Source of the DNA: CALVGQ01 sp964369385
Lineage (GTDB): Bacteria; Bacillota_I; Bacilli_A; Erysipelotrichales; Erysipelotrichaceae
DNA length: 64,000 bases
Reading direction: 5' to 3'
NCBI GenBank assembly: GCA_964369385.1
Contig: CAYJEY010000006.1
Span: forward strand, 49,860 to 113,859
Shown here: positions 1-8,314 of the stretch, one piece after another
Position numbering within the stretch: the stretch's first letter is position 1
Layout: the number at the start of each line of letters is the position of its first letter
Notes under the pieces: generated by a model
The model's input: the letters and a program-made list of their open reading frames with translations, nothing else
The model's database searches: none
What the model was told of the DNA's origin: nothing
Translations under genes and position numbers: made by a program

Positions 1-376
1 TATATGATTTAATTTTCATTTGAGCTGCCATTGCAAACAACTCTTCATGAGTTGGGCCTAATACAAAGGGTTTGTTAAAGCGATCATTTAAACTAAACAT
101 ACTATTCCCAAAACCTTCACGACGCCCTGATTGGATATAAACATCTTCGCTTATAAGAGCAGGCATGATTAGTTCTTGTGAACCAGCATCTTCCATTTCC
201 TTTCGAATGATATTTTCTATATTCCTTAATACTTTAAATCCAAGTGGTAACATCATATAAACACCAGCTGATGTTTTCTTGATCATACCAGCTCGACTTA
301 GTAAATTTCCACTTGTTGAATCTTCATCTTTTACATTTTCTCTTAATGTGTAAAAGAAACTCTGTTTCATTTTCAT
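1..376 (-). CDS. proS: Prolyl-tRNA synthetase, N-terminal part (partial)
   Basis: Class II aminoacyl-tRNA synthetase that charges tRNA-Pro with proline in the cytosol. Only the first 125 codons are present; the gene runs off the left edge of the window. The translation begins MKMKQSFFYTLRENVK and continues with the motif 1 region typical of bacterial ProS: RAGMIKKTSAGVYMMLPLG, then the invariant GPTHEELF segment near the window edge. The start at 376 is preceded on the minus strand by GAGGTG with 5 nt spacing; a second ATG two codons later (370) is the alternative. It is divergent from feoA. In many Bacillota proS sits beside polC; here polC is at the other end of the window. Confidence 0.95.
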   Translation of the reverse strand, partial: MKMKQSFFYTLRENVKDEDSTSGNLLSRAGMIKKTSAGVYMMLPLGFKVLRNIENIIRKEMEDAGSQELIMPALISEDVYIQSGRREGFGNSMFSLNDRFNKPFVLGPTHEELFAMAAQMKIKSY

Positions 377-397
377 ACTTTCACCTCGATAATTGAA

Positions 398-406
398 ATT
401 ATAGCA
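398..406 (-). promoter_or_regulatory. Extended -10 promoter of proS
   Basis: On the minus strand the sequence reads TGCTATAAT, an extended -10 (TGnTATAAT) about 22 nt upstream of the proS start. No good -35 is visible at 16-18 nt, which fits an extended -10 promoter. Confidence 0.55.
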
Positions 407-477
407 TAATTTTAAAAAAAATGTAGCAAGGAGTCTAACTTTTATATGCAAATCATACATTGTATTGAGGTGATTTT

Positions 478-684
478 ATGAGGAATAAGCAACGAGTTCG
501 TATTCATCAAAGACACGTTGATGATGAGCTACTAGAAGTTTTGGGTTATTTAGGATTATTTGAGGGGCAGTGGGTTGAATTGATTTCTGCGCCAATCGAT
601 AATGAATTCATGGTGATTCAAATACATGATAAGTTATTTGCATTTTCAAGTCATTTAATAAAGCATTTGGAGTGGGAATGTTAA
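478..684 (+). CDS. feoA: FeoA-like ferrous iron transport accessory protein
   Basis: A 68-residue protein with the size and pattern of a stand-alone FeoA domain (SH3-like fold): hydrophobic and Gly positions around LGYLGLFEGQWVELI and a C-terminal strand KLFAFSSHLIKHL resembling the end of FeoA. FeoA proteins act in the cytosol as accessory factors to the FeoB Fe(II) transporter. The reading frame overlaps feoB by a few bases, so the two are translationally coupled. GAGGTG lies upstream of the ATG. Sequence similarity to textbook FeoA is modest; the assignment leans on the feoB neighbour and the length. Confidence 0.75.
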   Translation: MRNKQRVRIHQRHVDDELLEVLGYLGLFEGQWVELISAPIDNEFMVIQIHDKLFAFSSHLIKHLEWEC

Positions 685-2510
685 AGAGAGTAGTATTTGT
701 AGGGACTCCCAATGTAGGCAAGAGTACGTTAATAAATCAAATGTGCAACGAAATGTTATCTGTTGGTAATTGGGCTGGTGTAACAAGTGATTATAGTTTA
801 GCCTATTATACTGAGCAGTCTTGTAAAGTGGAGTGTGTTGATTTGCCTGGAGTGTATGGTTTATCAAAATACACTCATGATGATTTAGTAACTGTGAACT
901 ACTTTGAAAATCATGAGGTGGATTGTATTGTCAATGTTATTGATGCTACATGTCTTTTAAATAATTTAAATTGTACACTCATGCTGAGGGAGTTGCAAAT
1001 ACCCATGGTAATTGTCTTAAACTATGAGTCTGAATGTTTAAAGAAAGGAATAATTATTAATGTAAGAAAATTAGCTTATGAATTAGGGATTCCAATTATC
1101 TCACTAGAATGTAACGAAAATTCACGAATCACTGATTTAAAAAAAATAATACATAAACAAGCAAATGCGAAGGTTGTCTATTATCCCTTGTATTGTGACT
1201 ACTTAAGACAAAAGTTCATCTTCTTTTGCCGTGTTCGACAAGATTCGCTTAAGAATAAAATTAGTAGTTTTAATGTTTTATATAAGCACCAAGTACGAAA
1301 AGATCGTCAAGAAAGAATAACTAAGTTTTCAAAGATAATTACGATTGAATCTAAAGATAGATTCAACATGACACATAAAATTGATCATTTTTTATTATAT
1401 CATCGTTATAGTTGGTTATTAGCTCAACTAATTCTTGTGGTATTTCTTATGTGCTCATTGCAAATATCTCAAATTATACTTGCGTTTGTACAACCCTTTT
1501 TCAATGGTTTTATTACAAAGCTTGAAGGATTAATAAGTGGATTACCACCAATGATGATAAAATTTATCTTGCAAGGTGTAGTAGGAAGTGCGTTTTCAAT
1601 TTTATCACTTTTATTTATGTTGTTTGTAGTATATCTAGGATTATCTCTCTTTGAGGAAAGTGGATATATGGCAAGGTGTGCGTTATTGGCAAAAAAAAGT
1701 ATGAGACGGCTCAATTTACCTGGGCGAAGCATGATTGCTTTTATTCTAGGGTTTGGTTGCAATGTAGCAGCACTGGTTTCAATTGAAGGGATAAAAGATA
1801 TAAAGGTAAAAAAGCGTTTGGCTTTAATTATTCCTTTCTTGTCTTGCAGCGCTCGATTGCCGATTTATTTGTTTTTGATACATTTAGTATTTCCGCAACA
1901 TGCATATCCAATAATACTTATCCTGTATTTAATGAATATTTTACTTGTCGTTATTTTCTCTTTAGTTCTAGGTTCTGGGTCAAAAATAGTGGAAGAAATA
2001 TTTGTGGAATTACCACCATATCGTATGCCGAAGTTGAAAGTGCTTTTAATTAAAGTTTATAAACAATGCAAATTATTTATAATAAAAAGCTTTAAAAGCG
2101 TTTATTGGGTTATTGTGGCGTTGTGGGTGCTGTTACATTTTCCAAGTGGAGATATAATGAACAGTGTTTTGTTACAAATTATTAATCATATTCAATGGAT
2201 TTTTAAACCATTAGGATTTGGTGAGCATTGGTTTTTTGTTGTAGCACTTTTACCTGCAGTGATTGCAAAAGAGAGTGTAGTCGCTTTTTTTCTAGTTTTG
2301 CCGCAAGATTACTTTATTGATGTGAGCACGATACAAGCATTTTCATTTATGGTGTATTGTCTATGTAGTACGCCATGTATTATGACTTTATTTATGATTG
2401 CTAAGAAGTACGGTAGAGTGCATGCGATTAAGTCTTTTCTACTTATGAATGTGAGTGCGTATCTCTTATGTTTTATCATATATCAAACATTGTATAGGCT
2501 ACATTATTAA
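678..2510 (+). CDS. feoB: Ferrous iron transporter FeoB (short form, altered G4 motif)
   Basis: Membrane GTPase that imports Fe(II). The N-terminal G domain shows G1 GTPNVGKST (residues 9-17) and G3 DLPG (55-58). The membrane part has the two FeoB gate regions: GYMARCALLAKK followed by GFGCNVAAL, and FLSCSARLPIY. Length is 610 residues, shorter than the usual 650-770. I chose ATG 678 (GGAG five bases upstream, overlap with the feoA stop) over GTG 672. Oddity: the G4 position, normally NxxD for guanine specificity, reads NYES (115-118), so the key Asp is Ser. Either nucleotide selectivity differs or the motif is supplied elsewhere. The rest of the protein looks intact, so it is probably functional. 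Confidence 0.9.
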   Translation: MLKRVVFVGTPNVGKSTLINQMCNEMLSVGNWAGVTSDYSLAYYTEQSCKVECVDLPGVYGLSKYTHDDLVTVNYFENHEVDCIVNVIDATCLLNNLNCTLMLRELQIPMVIVLNYESECLKKGIIINVRKLAYELGIPIISLECNENSRITDLKKIIHKQANAKVVYYPLYCDYLRQKFIFFCRVRQDSLKNKISSFNVLYKHQVRKDRQERITKFSKIITIESKDRFNMTHKIDHFLLYHRYSWLLAQLILVVFLMCSLQISQIILAFVQPFFNGFITKLEGLISGLPPMMIKFILQGVVGSAFSILSLLFMLFVVYLGLSLFEESGYMARCALLAKKSMRRLNLPGRSMIAFILGFGCNVAALVSIEGIKDIKVKKRLALIIPFLSCSARLPIYLFLIHLVFPQHAYPIILILYLMNILLVVIFSLVLGSGSKIVEEIFVELPPYRMPKLKVLLIKVYKQCKLFIIKSFKSVYWVIVALWVLLHFPSGDIMNSVLLQIINHIQWIFKPLGFGEHWFFVVALLPAVIAKESVVAFFLVLPQDYFIDVSTIQAFSFMVYCLCSTPCIMTLFMIAKKYGRVHAIKSFLLMNVSAYLLCFIIYQTLYRLHY

Positions 2511-2537
2511 AATATTTTCAAAAATTATTGTTTTATC

Positions 2538-2566
2538 TTTACAAGTTAAAATGAAATGTCTATAAT
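2538..2566 (+). promoter_or_regulatory. SigA-type promoter of guaB
   Basis: TTTACA (2538-2543), 17-nt spacer, TATAAT (2561-2566), followed by an AAGGAG ribosome site before the ATG at 2600. The 89-nt gap is too short for a purine riboswitch plus terminator. Confidence 0.75.
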
Positions 2567-2599
2567 ACAAACAATAAATATAGAAAAAGGAGTAGATTT

Positions 2600-4108
2600 A
2601 TGGCATTTTATTACAAAGAAGCTTCGCATACTTTTAGTGAGTATTTACTAGTTCCAGGTTACTCAGGGGAAGATTGTACACCGGATAGAGTAAAACTACA
2701 TACGCCACTCGTAAAATATCGAAAAGGGAAAGAAGAACCAGCAATTTCATTGAATATTCCGATGGTTAGCGCAATCATGCAATCTGTTTCAGGAACAAAT
2801 ATGGGGATTGCTTTAGCAAAAGAGGGTGGAGTGGCCTTCATTTATGGTTCACAAAGTATTGAGAGTCAGTCAGCTATGGTTGCAAAGGTAAAAAACTATA
2901 AAGCAGGATTTGTGCCTAGTGATTCAAATATGACACCAGATACGACAATTGAAGAAATGATCAAGCTTAAGGAACAAACAGGTCACAGCACAATGGCAAT
3001 TACTGAAAATGGAAAGCCAAATGGTAAATTACTTGGTGTAATTACTGAACGTGATTATCGTTCAAATCGTGTAGATATGAGTGCGCCTGTATCTGAGTTT
3101 ATGACTCCATTTGAAAACTTGATTACAGGACATGTGGGTCTAACACTTACAGAGTGCAATGATCTTATCTGGGATCATAAGCTGAATTCATTACCAGTAA
3201 TTGACGACCAACAAAACTTATGTTACTTTGTGTTTAGGAAAGATTATGACTCTCATAAAGAGCATCCTTGCGAGTTATTAGACGAAGACAAACGTTATAT
3301 TGTAGGAGCAGGTATTAATACTCGTGACTATGAGGAACGTGTACCTGCGCTTGTTGAGGCAGGAGTAGATATTCTGTGTATTGATTCTTCTGAGGGATTC
3401 TCAGCATGGCAAAAAAACACAATTGCCTGGATTCGTTCTAAATATGGAGACACTGTAAAAGTTGGAGCAGGTAATGTTGTTGATCGCGAAGGCTTTAGGT
3501 TTTTAGCAGAAGCAGGAGCTGATTTCATTAAAGTTGGAATCGGTGGTGGTTCAATTTGTATCACTCGTGAAACTAAAGGTATTGGAAGAGGGCAAGCAAC
3601 ATCGGTTATTGAAGTTGCAGCAGCTCGTGATGAATATTTTGAAGAAACAGGAATTTACATTCCAATTGCATCAGATGGTGGAATTGTATATGATTACCAC
3701 ATTACGCTTGCATTGGCGATGGGTTCTGATTTTGTAATGCTTGGACGCTACTTTAGTCGTTTTGAAGAATCTCCTACAAACAAAGTGATGGTAAATGGAA
3801 GTTTTGTTAAAGAGTATTGGGGAGAAGGAAGTAATCGTGCGCGCAACTGGCAACGCTACGACTTAGGTGGAGACAGTAAACTAAAATTTGAAGAAGGGGT
3901 AGATTCATATGTACCTTATGCTGGTTTACTTAAAGATAATGTAGTGATTACATTACATAAATTAAAATCGACAATGTGTAACTGTGGAGCACTTACAATT
4001 GCAGAATTACAAGAAAAAGCACGATTAACACTTGTTTCTTCTACTTCTATTATAGAGGGTGGAGCACATGATGTTATTGTGAAGGATCAAAGTAATACTG
4101 ATAAATAA
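2600..4108 (+). CDS. guaB: Inosine-5'-monophosphate dehydrogenase
   Basis: Oxidises IMP to XMP with NAD+, the committed step of GMP synthesis, as a cytosolic tetramer. The 502-residue protein has the (beta/alpha)8 barrel split by a CBS pair at roughly residues 100-220 (ITENGKPNGKLLGVITERD and the second CBS repeat LNSLPVIDD). The catalytic loop is GGGSICITRETKGIG with Cys320, and the flap contains GSNRARNWQRYD and EEGVDSYVPYAG. The usual GPGSICTTR is replaced by GGGSICITR, seen as a variant within the family. The gene is monocistronic: its own promoter lies upstream and a terminator downstream. Confidence 0.95.
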   Translation: MAFYYKEASHTFSEYLLVPGYSGEDCTPDRVKLHTPLVKYRKGKEEPAISLNIPMVSAIMQSVSGTNMGIALAKEGGVAFIYGSQSIESQSAMVAKVKNYKAGFVPSDSNMTPDTTIEEMIKLKEQTGHSTMAITENGKPNGKLLGVITERDYRSNRVDMSAPVSEFMTPFENLITGHVGLTLTECNDLIWDHKLNSLPVIDDQQNLCYFVFRKDYDSHKEHPCELLDEDKRYIVGAGINTRDYEERVPALVEAGVDILCIDSSEGFSAWQKNTIAWIRSKYGDTVKVGAGNVVDREGFRFLAEAGADFIKVGIGGGSICITRETKGIGRGQATSVIEVAAARDEYFEETGIYIPIASDGGIVYDYHITLALAMGSDFVMLGRYFSRFEESPTNKVMVNGSFVKEYWGEGSNRARNWQRYDLGGDSKLKFEEGVDSYVPYAGLLKDNVVITLHKLKSTMCNCGALTIAELQEKARLTLVSSTSIIEGGAHDVIVKDQSNTDK

Positions 4109-4176
4109 GAGAGTCAACGTGTTGATATATCTTCTATTAAGGAGATAGTAATTTTTAAAATAAATTGATATTAGTA

Positions 4177-4215
4177 AACGATCATACAATATTTATTGTG
4201 TGGTCGTTTTTTTTT
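4177..4215 (+). terminator. Intrinsic terminator after guaB
   Basis: AACGATCATACA pairs with TGTGTGGTCGTT (G-T pairs allowed) around a short AT loop, followed by a run of nine T. It ends the guaB transcript just before the Pho box array. Confidence 0.8.
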
Positions 4216-4227
4216 GTTTTTGTTTTG

Positions 4228-4281
4228 TTAACAGTTTCTTAACAATCCATTCATATTCTATTTACAATTAGTTAGTATTAT
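4228..4281 (+). promoter_or_regulatory. Pho box array (PhoP-type direct repeats) and -10 of the pst operon
   Basis: Four hexamers recur at exactly 11-bp steps: TTAACA (4228), TTAACA (4239), TTCATA (4250) and TTTACA (4261), each separated by 5 nt; a weaker fifth, TTAGTA, starts at 4272. This matches the known Bacillus PhoP-binding pattern TT(A/T/C)ACA-N5. A -10-like TATTAT (4276-4281) follows with no separate consensus -35, as expected for an activator-dependent promoter. Predicts induction of pst under phosphate limitation by a PhoPR-type system, which is not encoded in this window. Confidence 0.85.
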
Positions 4282-4310
4282 AAGCAAGTAAATACGGAGG
4301 GAAACCAAAA

Positions 4311-5285
4311 ATGAAAAAATTACTATTATTATGTTTAGCAACATTAATGTTGATGTCAGGATGCTCATCAAATACAACTGAGCCTGAAGCTACAGCTACT
4401 CCTGAGGCGACAGAAGAAGCAAATACTGAAGCAGCTACAGAAATGACAGGAACAATTACTGTTTATACTCGTGATGCATCAAGTGGAACAAGAGAGGCAT
4501 TTGAAGGTGCTATCGATTTAGAAGAACTAACTGCAACTGCTGTAGAAACAACAGGAAATGGTGATATGGCAACTAAAGTAGGTGCTGAAGAATCAGCAAT
4601 CGGTTATGTATCATTAAGTACTGATTTTGAAGCAAACAACATTGTACCATTACAATTTGAAGGAGTATCTCCTACAATCGATACAGTTCTTGATGGGTCA
4701 TATGCAATGCAACGTCCATTCTCATATACTTCTCGTACTAGTGGAGAATATACAAGTGATGAAGTTGAGCAATTAGTATTAGCGTTTTTAGATTTCTTAA
4801 ATAATTCTGTTGAAGGTAAACAAGCAGTTGAATCAGCTGGTGGAATTGTTGATTATACAAATGCAACTCCATGGGCTGAATTATCAGCGAATCATCCAAT
4901 TGTTTCTCAAGACAATAGTGCATTCACAATTAGAACTGGTGGATCAACTAGCGTTGAAAAATCAATTGCAGCTGCATTAGAATCTTTCCAACCATTAGCT
5001 GGTAATGTTCAATTCACAATGAATCACACAGGATCAAGTGATGGACACAAACGTACATTGGGGTCAGAGAAAGACAGTGCAAATGCTATCGATATTGGAT
5101 TTGCATCTCGTGAATTTAAAGCTGAAGAAGATAATACAAATGCTTTAGAATCTGGAGTTTACTGCATTGATGCTGTAGTTGCTGTTGTAAATGCTGCAAA
5201 CACATCAGTTACAAACTTATCACAAGCTGATATCAATGGTATTTATAGTGGTACAGTTTCTACTTGGGATTCAATTGGCCAATAA
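4311..5285 (+). CDS. pstS: Phosphate-binding lipoprotein PstS, circularly permuted
   Basis: Extracytoplasmic receptor of the high-affinity phosphate ABC transporter. A lipoprotein signal ends at LMSGC (Cys18), followed by a Glu/Ala/Thr-rich linker to about residue 46. Normal PstS runs GST(S/T)V...IFSGKITNW first, then SGTRE...AIGYVSL...RPF. Here the order is reversed: VYTRDASSGTRE (51-62), IGYVSL and QRPFSY come first, then GGSTSVEKS (about 210), IGFASRE, and LSQADINGIYSG-TVSTW (303-319) at the very end. Both phosphate-binding loops (GST and SGT) are present, so it should fold as a two-lobe binding protein with new termini at the hinge. AGGGAAACC precedes the start. First gene of the Pho-box operon. 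Confidence 0.9.
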   Translation: MKKLLLLCLATLMLMSGCSSNTTEPEATATPEATEEANTEAATEMTGTITVYTRDASSGTREAFEGAIDLEELTATAVETTGNGDMATKVGAEESAIGYVSLSTDFEANNIVPLQFEGVSPTIDTVLDGSYAMQRPFSYTSRTSGEYTSDEVEQLVLAFLDFLNNSVEGKQAVESAGGIVDYTNATPWAELSANHPIVSQDNSAFTIRTGGSTSVEKSIAAALESFQPLAGNVQFTMNHTGSSDGHKRTLGSEKDSANAIDIGFASREFKAEEDNTNALESGVYCIDAVVAVVNAANTSVTNLSQADINGIYSGTVSTWDSIGQ

Positions 5286-5306
5286 ATAGTAATTGAAGGG
5301 TCAAAG

Positions 5307-5330
5307 TAGCTTAGCCTAAAGGCTAAGCTA
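5307..5330 (+). promoter_or_regulatory. Hairpin between pstS and pstC
   Basis: A perfect 10-bp stem (TAGCTTAGCC with GGCTAAGCTA) around a TAAA loop lies 27 nt upstream of pstC. Only short T clusters follow, so it is either a leaky terminator or a 3' mRNA-stabilising hairpin for pstS. Either would give more binding protein than membrane complex. Confidence 0.7.
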
Positions 5331-5356
5331 TTATTTATGAAAGGGATGTTGAAGAT

Positions 5357-6292
5357 ATGGAACCAATACTAAGAGGAAAAATTGATTCGAAAAAGATAGA
5401 AAAAAAGCTAAAGACAGATAGAATAGTCAAAAATATATTCTTTACTGCTGCATTATTATCGAGTATGACTATTTTATTGATTGTTGTATTCATTTCGATA
5501 AAAGGAATTCAACCATTTTTACCAGGATATGAATATGGGCAAGTAAGTCTTGTGGATTTCTTATTTGGAACAACATGGAGACAGGACCAAGCTGTTTATG
5601 GTGTTGGATACATTGTAATTAATACATTAATTAGTGCATTCGGGGCTCTCATTATAGCTTTTCCTGTTTCTGTTTTAACAGCACTATTTATTGCAAAGAT
5701 TGCACCTAAAAAAGTAGGGTTAGTGATGACGACGGTTGTTGAATTACTTGCATCTATACCAAGTGTTGTGTACGGAGTATTTGCAGCAGGAACAATAGTT
5801 TCTCTTGTGAAAGAGATTGCTAGTTCAATGGGGGTAGCGACAGCTGGTGGGAACTCATTACTTGCGGTAATCTTGCTTTTAGCAATCATGATTTTCCCTA
5901 CAATTACATCTCTTTCGATTACTGCTATTAATGCAGTGGATCGAGATATTGAGCTAGGTTCTCTAGCGCTTGGGGCAACAAAAACACAGACAAACTTTAA
6001 AGTTGTGCTAACAAGTGCGAAATCAGGAATCTTTGCAGGAGCGATCTTAGGTATTGGTAGAGCTTTTGGGGAAGCAACAGCAGTAAGTATGGTTGCCGGA
6101 AACAAATTGTTTGGTCCAACGTTTGATATATTCGATATTACACGCACACTTACTTCAACAATGCTTTCAGGTTTAAAAGAAACAACTGGGCTTGATTATG
6201 ATATTCGCTTTTCAGTTGGTATTGTGTTGATGTTTGTTATCTTGTTTTCTAACTTGATCCTCAACTATATTAAAAAGAAAGTGGGGAACTAA
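5357..6292 (+). CDS. pstC: Phosphate ABC transporter permease PstC
   Basis: Inner membrane subunit of the Pst transporter; 311 residues with an N-terminal cytoplasmic stretch and six predicted membrane segments. The permease EAA-type loop is visible as ALGATKTQTNFKVVLTSAKSGIFAGAILGIGRAFGEATAVSMVAGN, typical of PstC. The segment IPSVVYGVFA is shared by PstC and PstA proteins. It is followed by pstA after 2 nt, so the two permeases are cotranslated. Length and order are normal. A 183-codon open frame on the opposite strand inside it is a by-product of composition and not a gene. Confidence 0.95.
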   Translation: MEPILRGKIDSKKIEKKLKTDRIVKNIFFTAALLSSMTILLIVVFISIKGIQPFLPGYEYGQVSLVDFLFGTTWRQDQAVYGVGYIVINTLISAFGALIIAFPVSVLTALFIAKIAPKKVGLVMTTVVELLASIPSVVYGVFAAGTIVSLVKEIASSMGVATAGGNSLLAVILLLAIMIFPTITSLSITAINAVDRDIELGSLALGATKTQTNFKVVLTSAKSGIFAGAILGIGRAFGEATAVSMVAGNKLFGPTFDIFDITRTLTSTMLSGLKETTGLDYDIRFSVGIVLMFVILFSNLILNYIKKKVGN

Positions 6293-6294
6293 TC

Positions 6295-7536
6295 ATGCCA
6301 AAGTACAAAGTAGATTTAAAAAAACGTAAAATTACAGATAGTATCTTGAATGGATTAACTTACTTATCGAGTGGGTTAGCTGTGTTTGTATTGCTAGCAC
6401 TATTCACATTTGTTTTTAGCAAAGGTTCAAGTTTACTCAGTTTCGATCTATTGTTTGATGATTATTGGTCTACAAACGTCGTTGTTGCACCTGAAGTTGC
6501 GACAACTTCACAGGCTTATCCACGACCAGAGGACTTAAGTGAAGAAATTGCTTGGAGTGAAGAGTGGGGGATTGGTTTTGTTGATGCGACAAATAATGCT
6601 AAAGAGGATTTAATTTTAGTGGAATATATTGATCCAGCTTCAGTTTTTGCAAATATGTTAAATACAACAGCTGGAGAAAACCTTGGAAAACCATACACTT
6701 TGAGTATAGGAATTGAAGTTCATAAAATTGATTTTGTTACTGAGAGAAATCCATATGCTTTTGGAGGATCAATGGCAAAAGATACTGCCCAAAGTCTTGT
6801 AGATAAACTAGAAGATGCACAATCAGTAACTTCAGTATTTGCAAAAACGTCAGGTGGAGGAATTCGCGGTTCGCTTATTGCAACGATGTATCTTATTGTA
6901 ATTTCGCTTTTAATATCACTTCCGATTGGTATTGCTAGTGCAATTTACCTAAATGAAGTTGCAAGTAAAAATAAACTAAATTCACTTATTAGATCAGGTA
7001 TTGAAACATTGACAGGGGTTCCATCAATTGTGTATGGTTTAATGGGAGTGAGTGTTATCTTTCCAATCACGGCATTTTTCGGAGCTACAACGACAAATGT
7101 TTTACTTGGTGGGATTACTCTTTCGATTATCCTTCTTCCGACAATTATTCGTTCTACAGAAGAGGCGTTGATTGTTGTGCCAAAGGGTCTTAAAGATGCT
7201 TCTTTGTCTCTTGGAGCAAGTGAAGTTCAAACGATTTTTAAGATTACATTACCTAGTGCAATTCCAGGGATTTTAACAGGTGTATTACTGTCGATAGGAA
7301 GAATTATCGGTGAATCAGCAGCACTTATTTATACAATGGGAACGTTCATTAATGATACGCCAGGATTGCTCACACAAGGAACTTCTTTAGCTGTTCAAAT
7401 TTGGTCAGTGATGGCAGGGGAGCAACCAAACTTTGAATTAGCATGTGCAATATCAATTATCATTTTAAGTATTGTATTAATATTAAATATCACTATCAAA
7501 TTGATTAGTAAAAAACTAAGTAAAGCTTGGTATTAG
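6295..7536 (+). CDS. pstA: Phosphate ABC transporter permease PstA with large extracytoplasmic insertion
   Basis: Second permease of the Pst complex. The C-terminal 230 residues are canonical PstA: IPSIVYG-like TGVPSIVYGLMG, then SLGASEVQTIFKITLPSAIPGILTGVLLSIGRIIGESAALIYT. The protein is 413 residues, more than 100 longer than usual. The excess is a soluble stretch of about 135 residues between the first membrane segment (about 20-42) and the second (about 200), containing acidic and Thr/Ser-rich segments and no membrane helix. By topology it should lie outside the membrane, facing PstS. No homology is recognised for the insertion. It may be a docking element matched to the permuted PstS, which is inference. 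Confidence 0.93.
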   Translation: MPKYKVDLKKRKITDSILNGLTYLSSGLAVFVLLALFTFVFSKGSSLLSFDLLFDDYWSTNVVVAPEVATTSQAYPRPEDLSEEIAWSEEWGIGFVDATNNAKEDLILVEYIDPASVFANMLNTTAGENLGKPYTLSIGIEVHKIDFVTERNPYAFGGSMAKDTAQSLVDKLEDAQSVTSVFAKTSGGGIRGSLIATMYLIVISLLISLPIGIASAIYLNEVASKNKLNSLIRSGIETLTGVPSIVYGLMGVSVIFPITAFFGATTTNVLLGGITLSIILLPTIIRSTEEALIVVPKGLKDASLSLGASEVQTIFKITLPSAIPGILTGVLLSIGRIIGESAALIYTMGTFINDTPGLLTQGTSLAVQIWSVMAGEQPNFELACAISIIILSIVLILNITIKLISKKLSKAWY

Positions 7537-7547
7537 GAGGATAAATC

Positions 7548-8303
7548 ATGGAAAATTGTTTTAAAGTAGAGAATTTAAATTTATATTATGGAGAAAAACA
7601 TGCGTTGCATGATATTAATATAGAAATCAAACGCAATTGTGTAACTGCACTTATTGGTCCATCTGGATGTGGTAAATCAACATTTCTACGTTGCTTGAAC
7701 CGTATGAATGATTTAATCGATAGTTGTCGCATTGAAGGGAGTATTACAATTCATGGTGATGATATTTATGCTCCGAAATCAAATGTGGTAGAACTACGCA
7801 CTAAAGTTGGAATGGTATTCCAAAAGCCAAATCCATTTCCAATGTCAATTTATGATAATATTGCGTATGGACCTCGTTGCCAAGGAATTAAGAACAAAAA
7901 AGTGTTGGATGACATTGTAGAAAACTCATTAAAACAAGCAGCACTATATGATGAAGTAGCTGATCGCTTAAATGATTCTGCTATGAGTCTATCTGGTGGA
8001 CAACAACAACGTTTATGCATTGCGCGTGCGATTGCAATGGAACCAGAGGTTATTTTAATGGATGAGCCTACAAGTGCGCTTGATCCAATTGCTACTGCTA
8101 AGATAGAAGAATTAATTGAAAAACTTAAAAGTGAATATTCAATTGTTATTGTAACTCACTCAATGCAGCAGGCATCGCGTGTATCAGATTATACTGCCTT
8201 CTTCTTGATGGGGGATTTGATTGAATTTGATACAACAAGAAGTATTTTCAATAAACCAGCACATAAGAAAACAGAAGATTACATTACAGGAAGATTTGGT
8301 TAG
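7548..8303 (+). CDS. pstB: Phosphate ABC transporter ATP-binding protein PstB
   Basis: Cytosolic ATPase that powers the PstC-PstA channel. Walker A GPSGCGKST (residues 37-45), Q-loop MVFQKPNPFPMSIYDNIAYG, signature LSGGQQQRLCIARAIA, Walker B VILMDEPTSALDP and switch His in VTHSM are all present. The FQKPNPFPMSIYDN string is diagnostic for PstB among ABC ATPases. 251 residues, normal. AGGAGG lies 7 nt before the ATG. It sits between pstA and phoU in the Pho-box operon. Confidence 0.98.
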   Translation: MENCFKVENLNLYYGEKHALHDINIEIKRNCVTALIGPSGCGKSTFLRCLNRMNDLIDSCRIEGSITIHGDDIYAPKSNVVELRTKVGMVFQKPNPFPMSIYDNIAYGPRCQGIKNKKVLDDIVENSLKQAALYDEVADRLNDSAMSLSGGQQQRLCIARAIAMEPEVILMDEPTSALDPIATAKIEELIEKLKSEYSIVIVTHSMQQASRVSDYTAFFLMGDLIEFDTTRSIFNKPAHKKTEDYITGRFG

Positions 8304-8314
8304 GAGGAAATCAT

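Noticed and set aside
2511..2599. Purine riboswitch or PurR box before guaB
   Set aside because: Only 89 bases, with a promoter in the middle; no three-way junction aptamer or expression platform is visible.
5596..6147. 183-codon open frame antisense to pstC
   Set aside because: It lies wholly within a well-conserved gene on the other strand, lacks a ribosome site, and is Val/Ile/Ala/Thr-rich as expected of a reversed membrane-protein gene.
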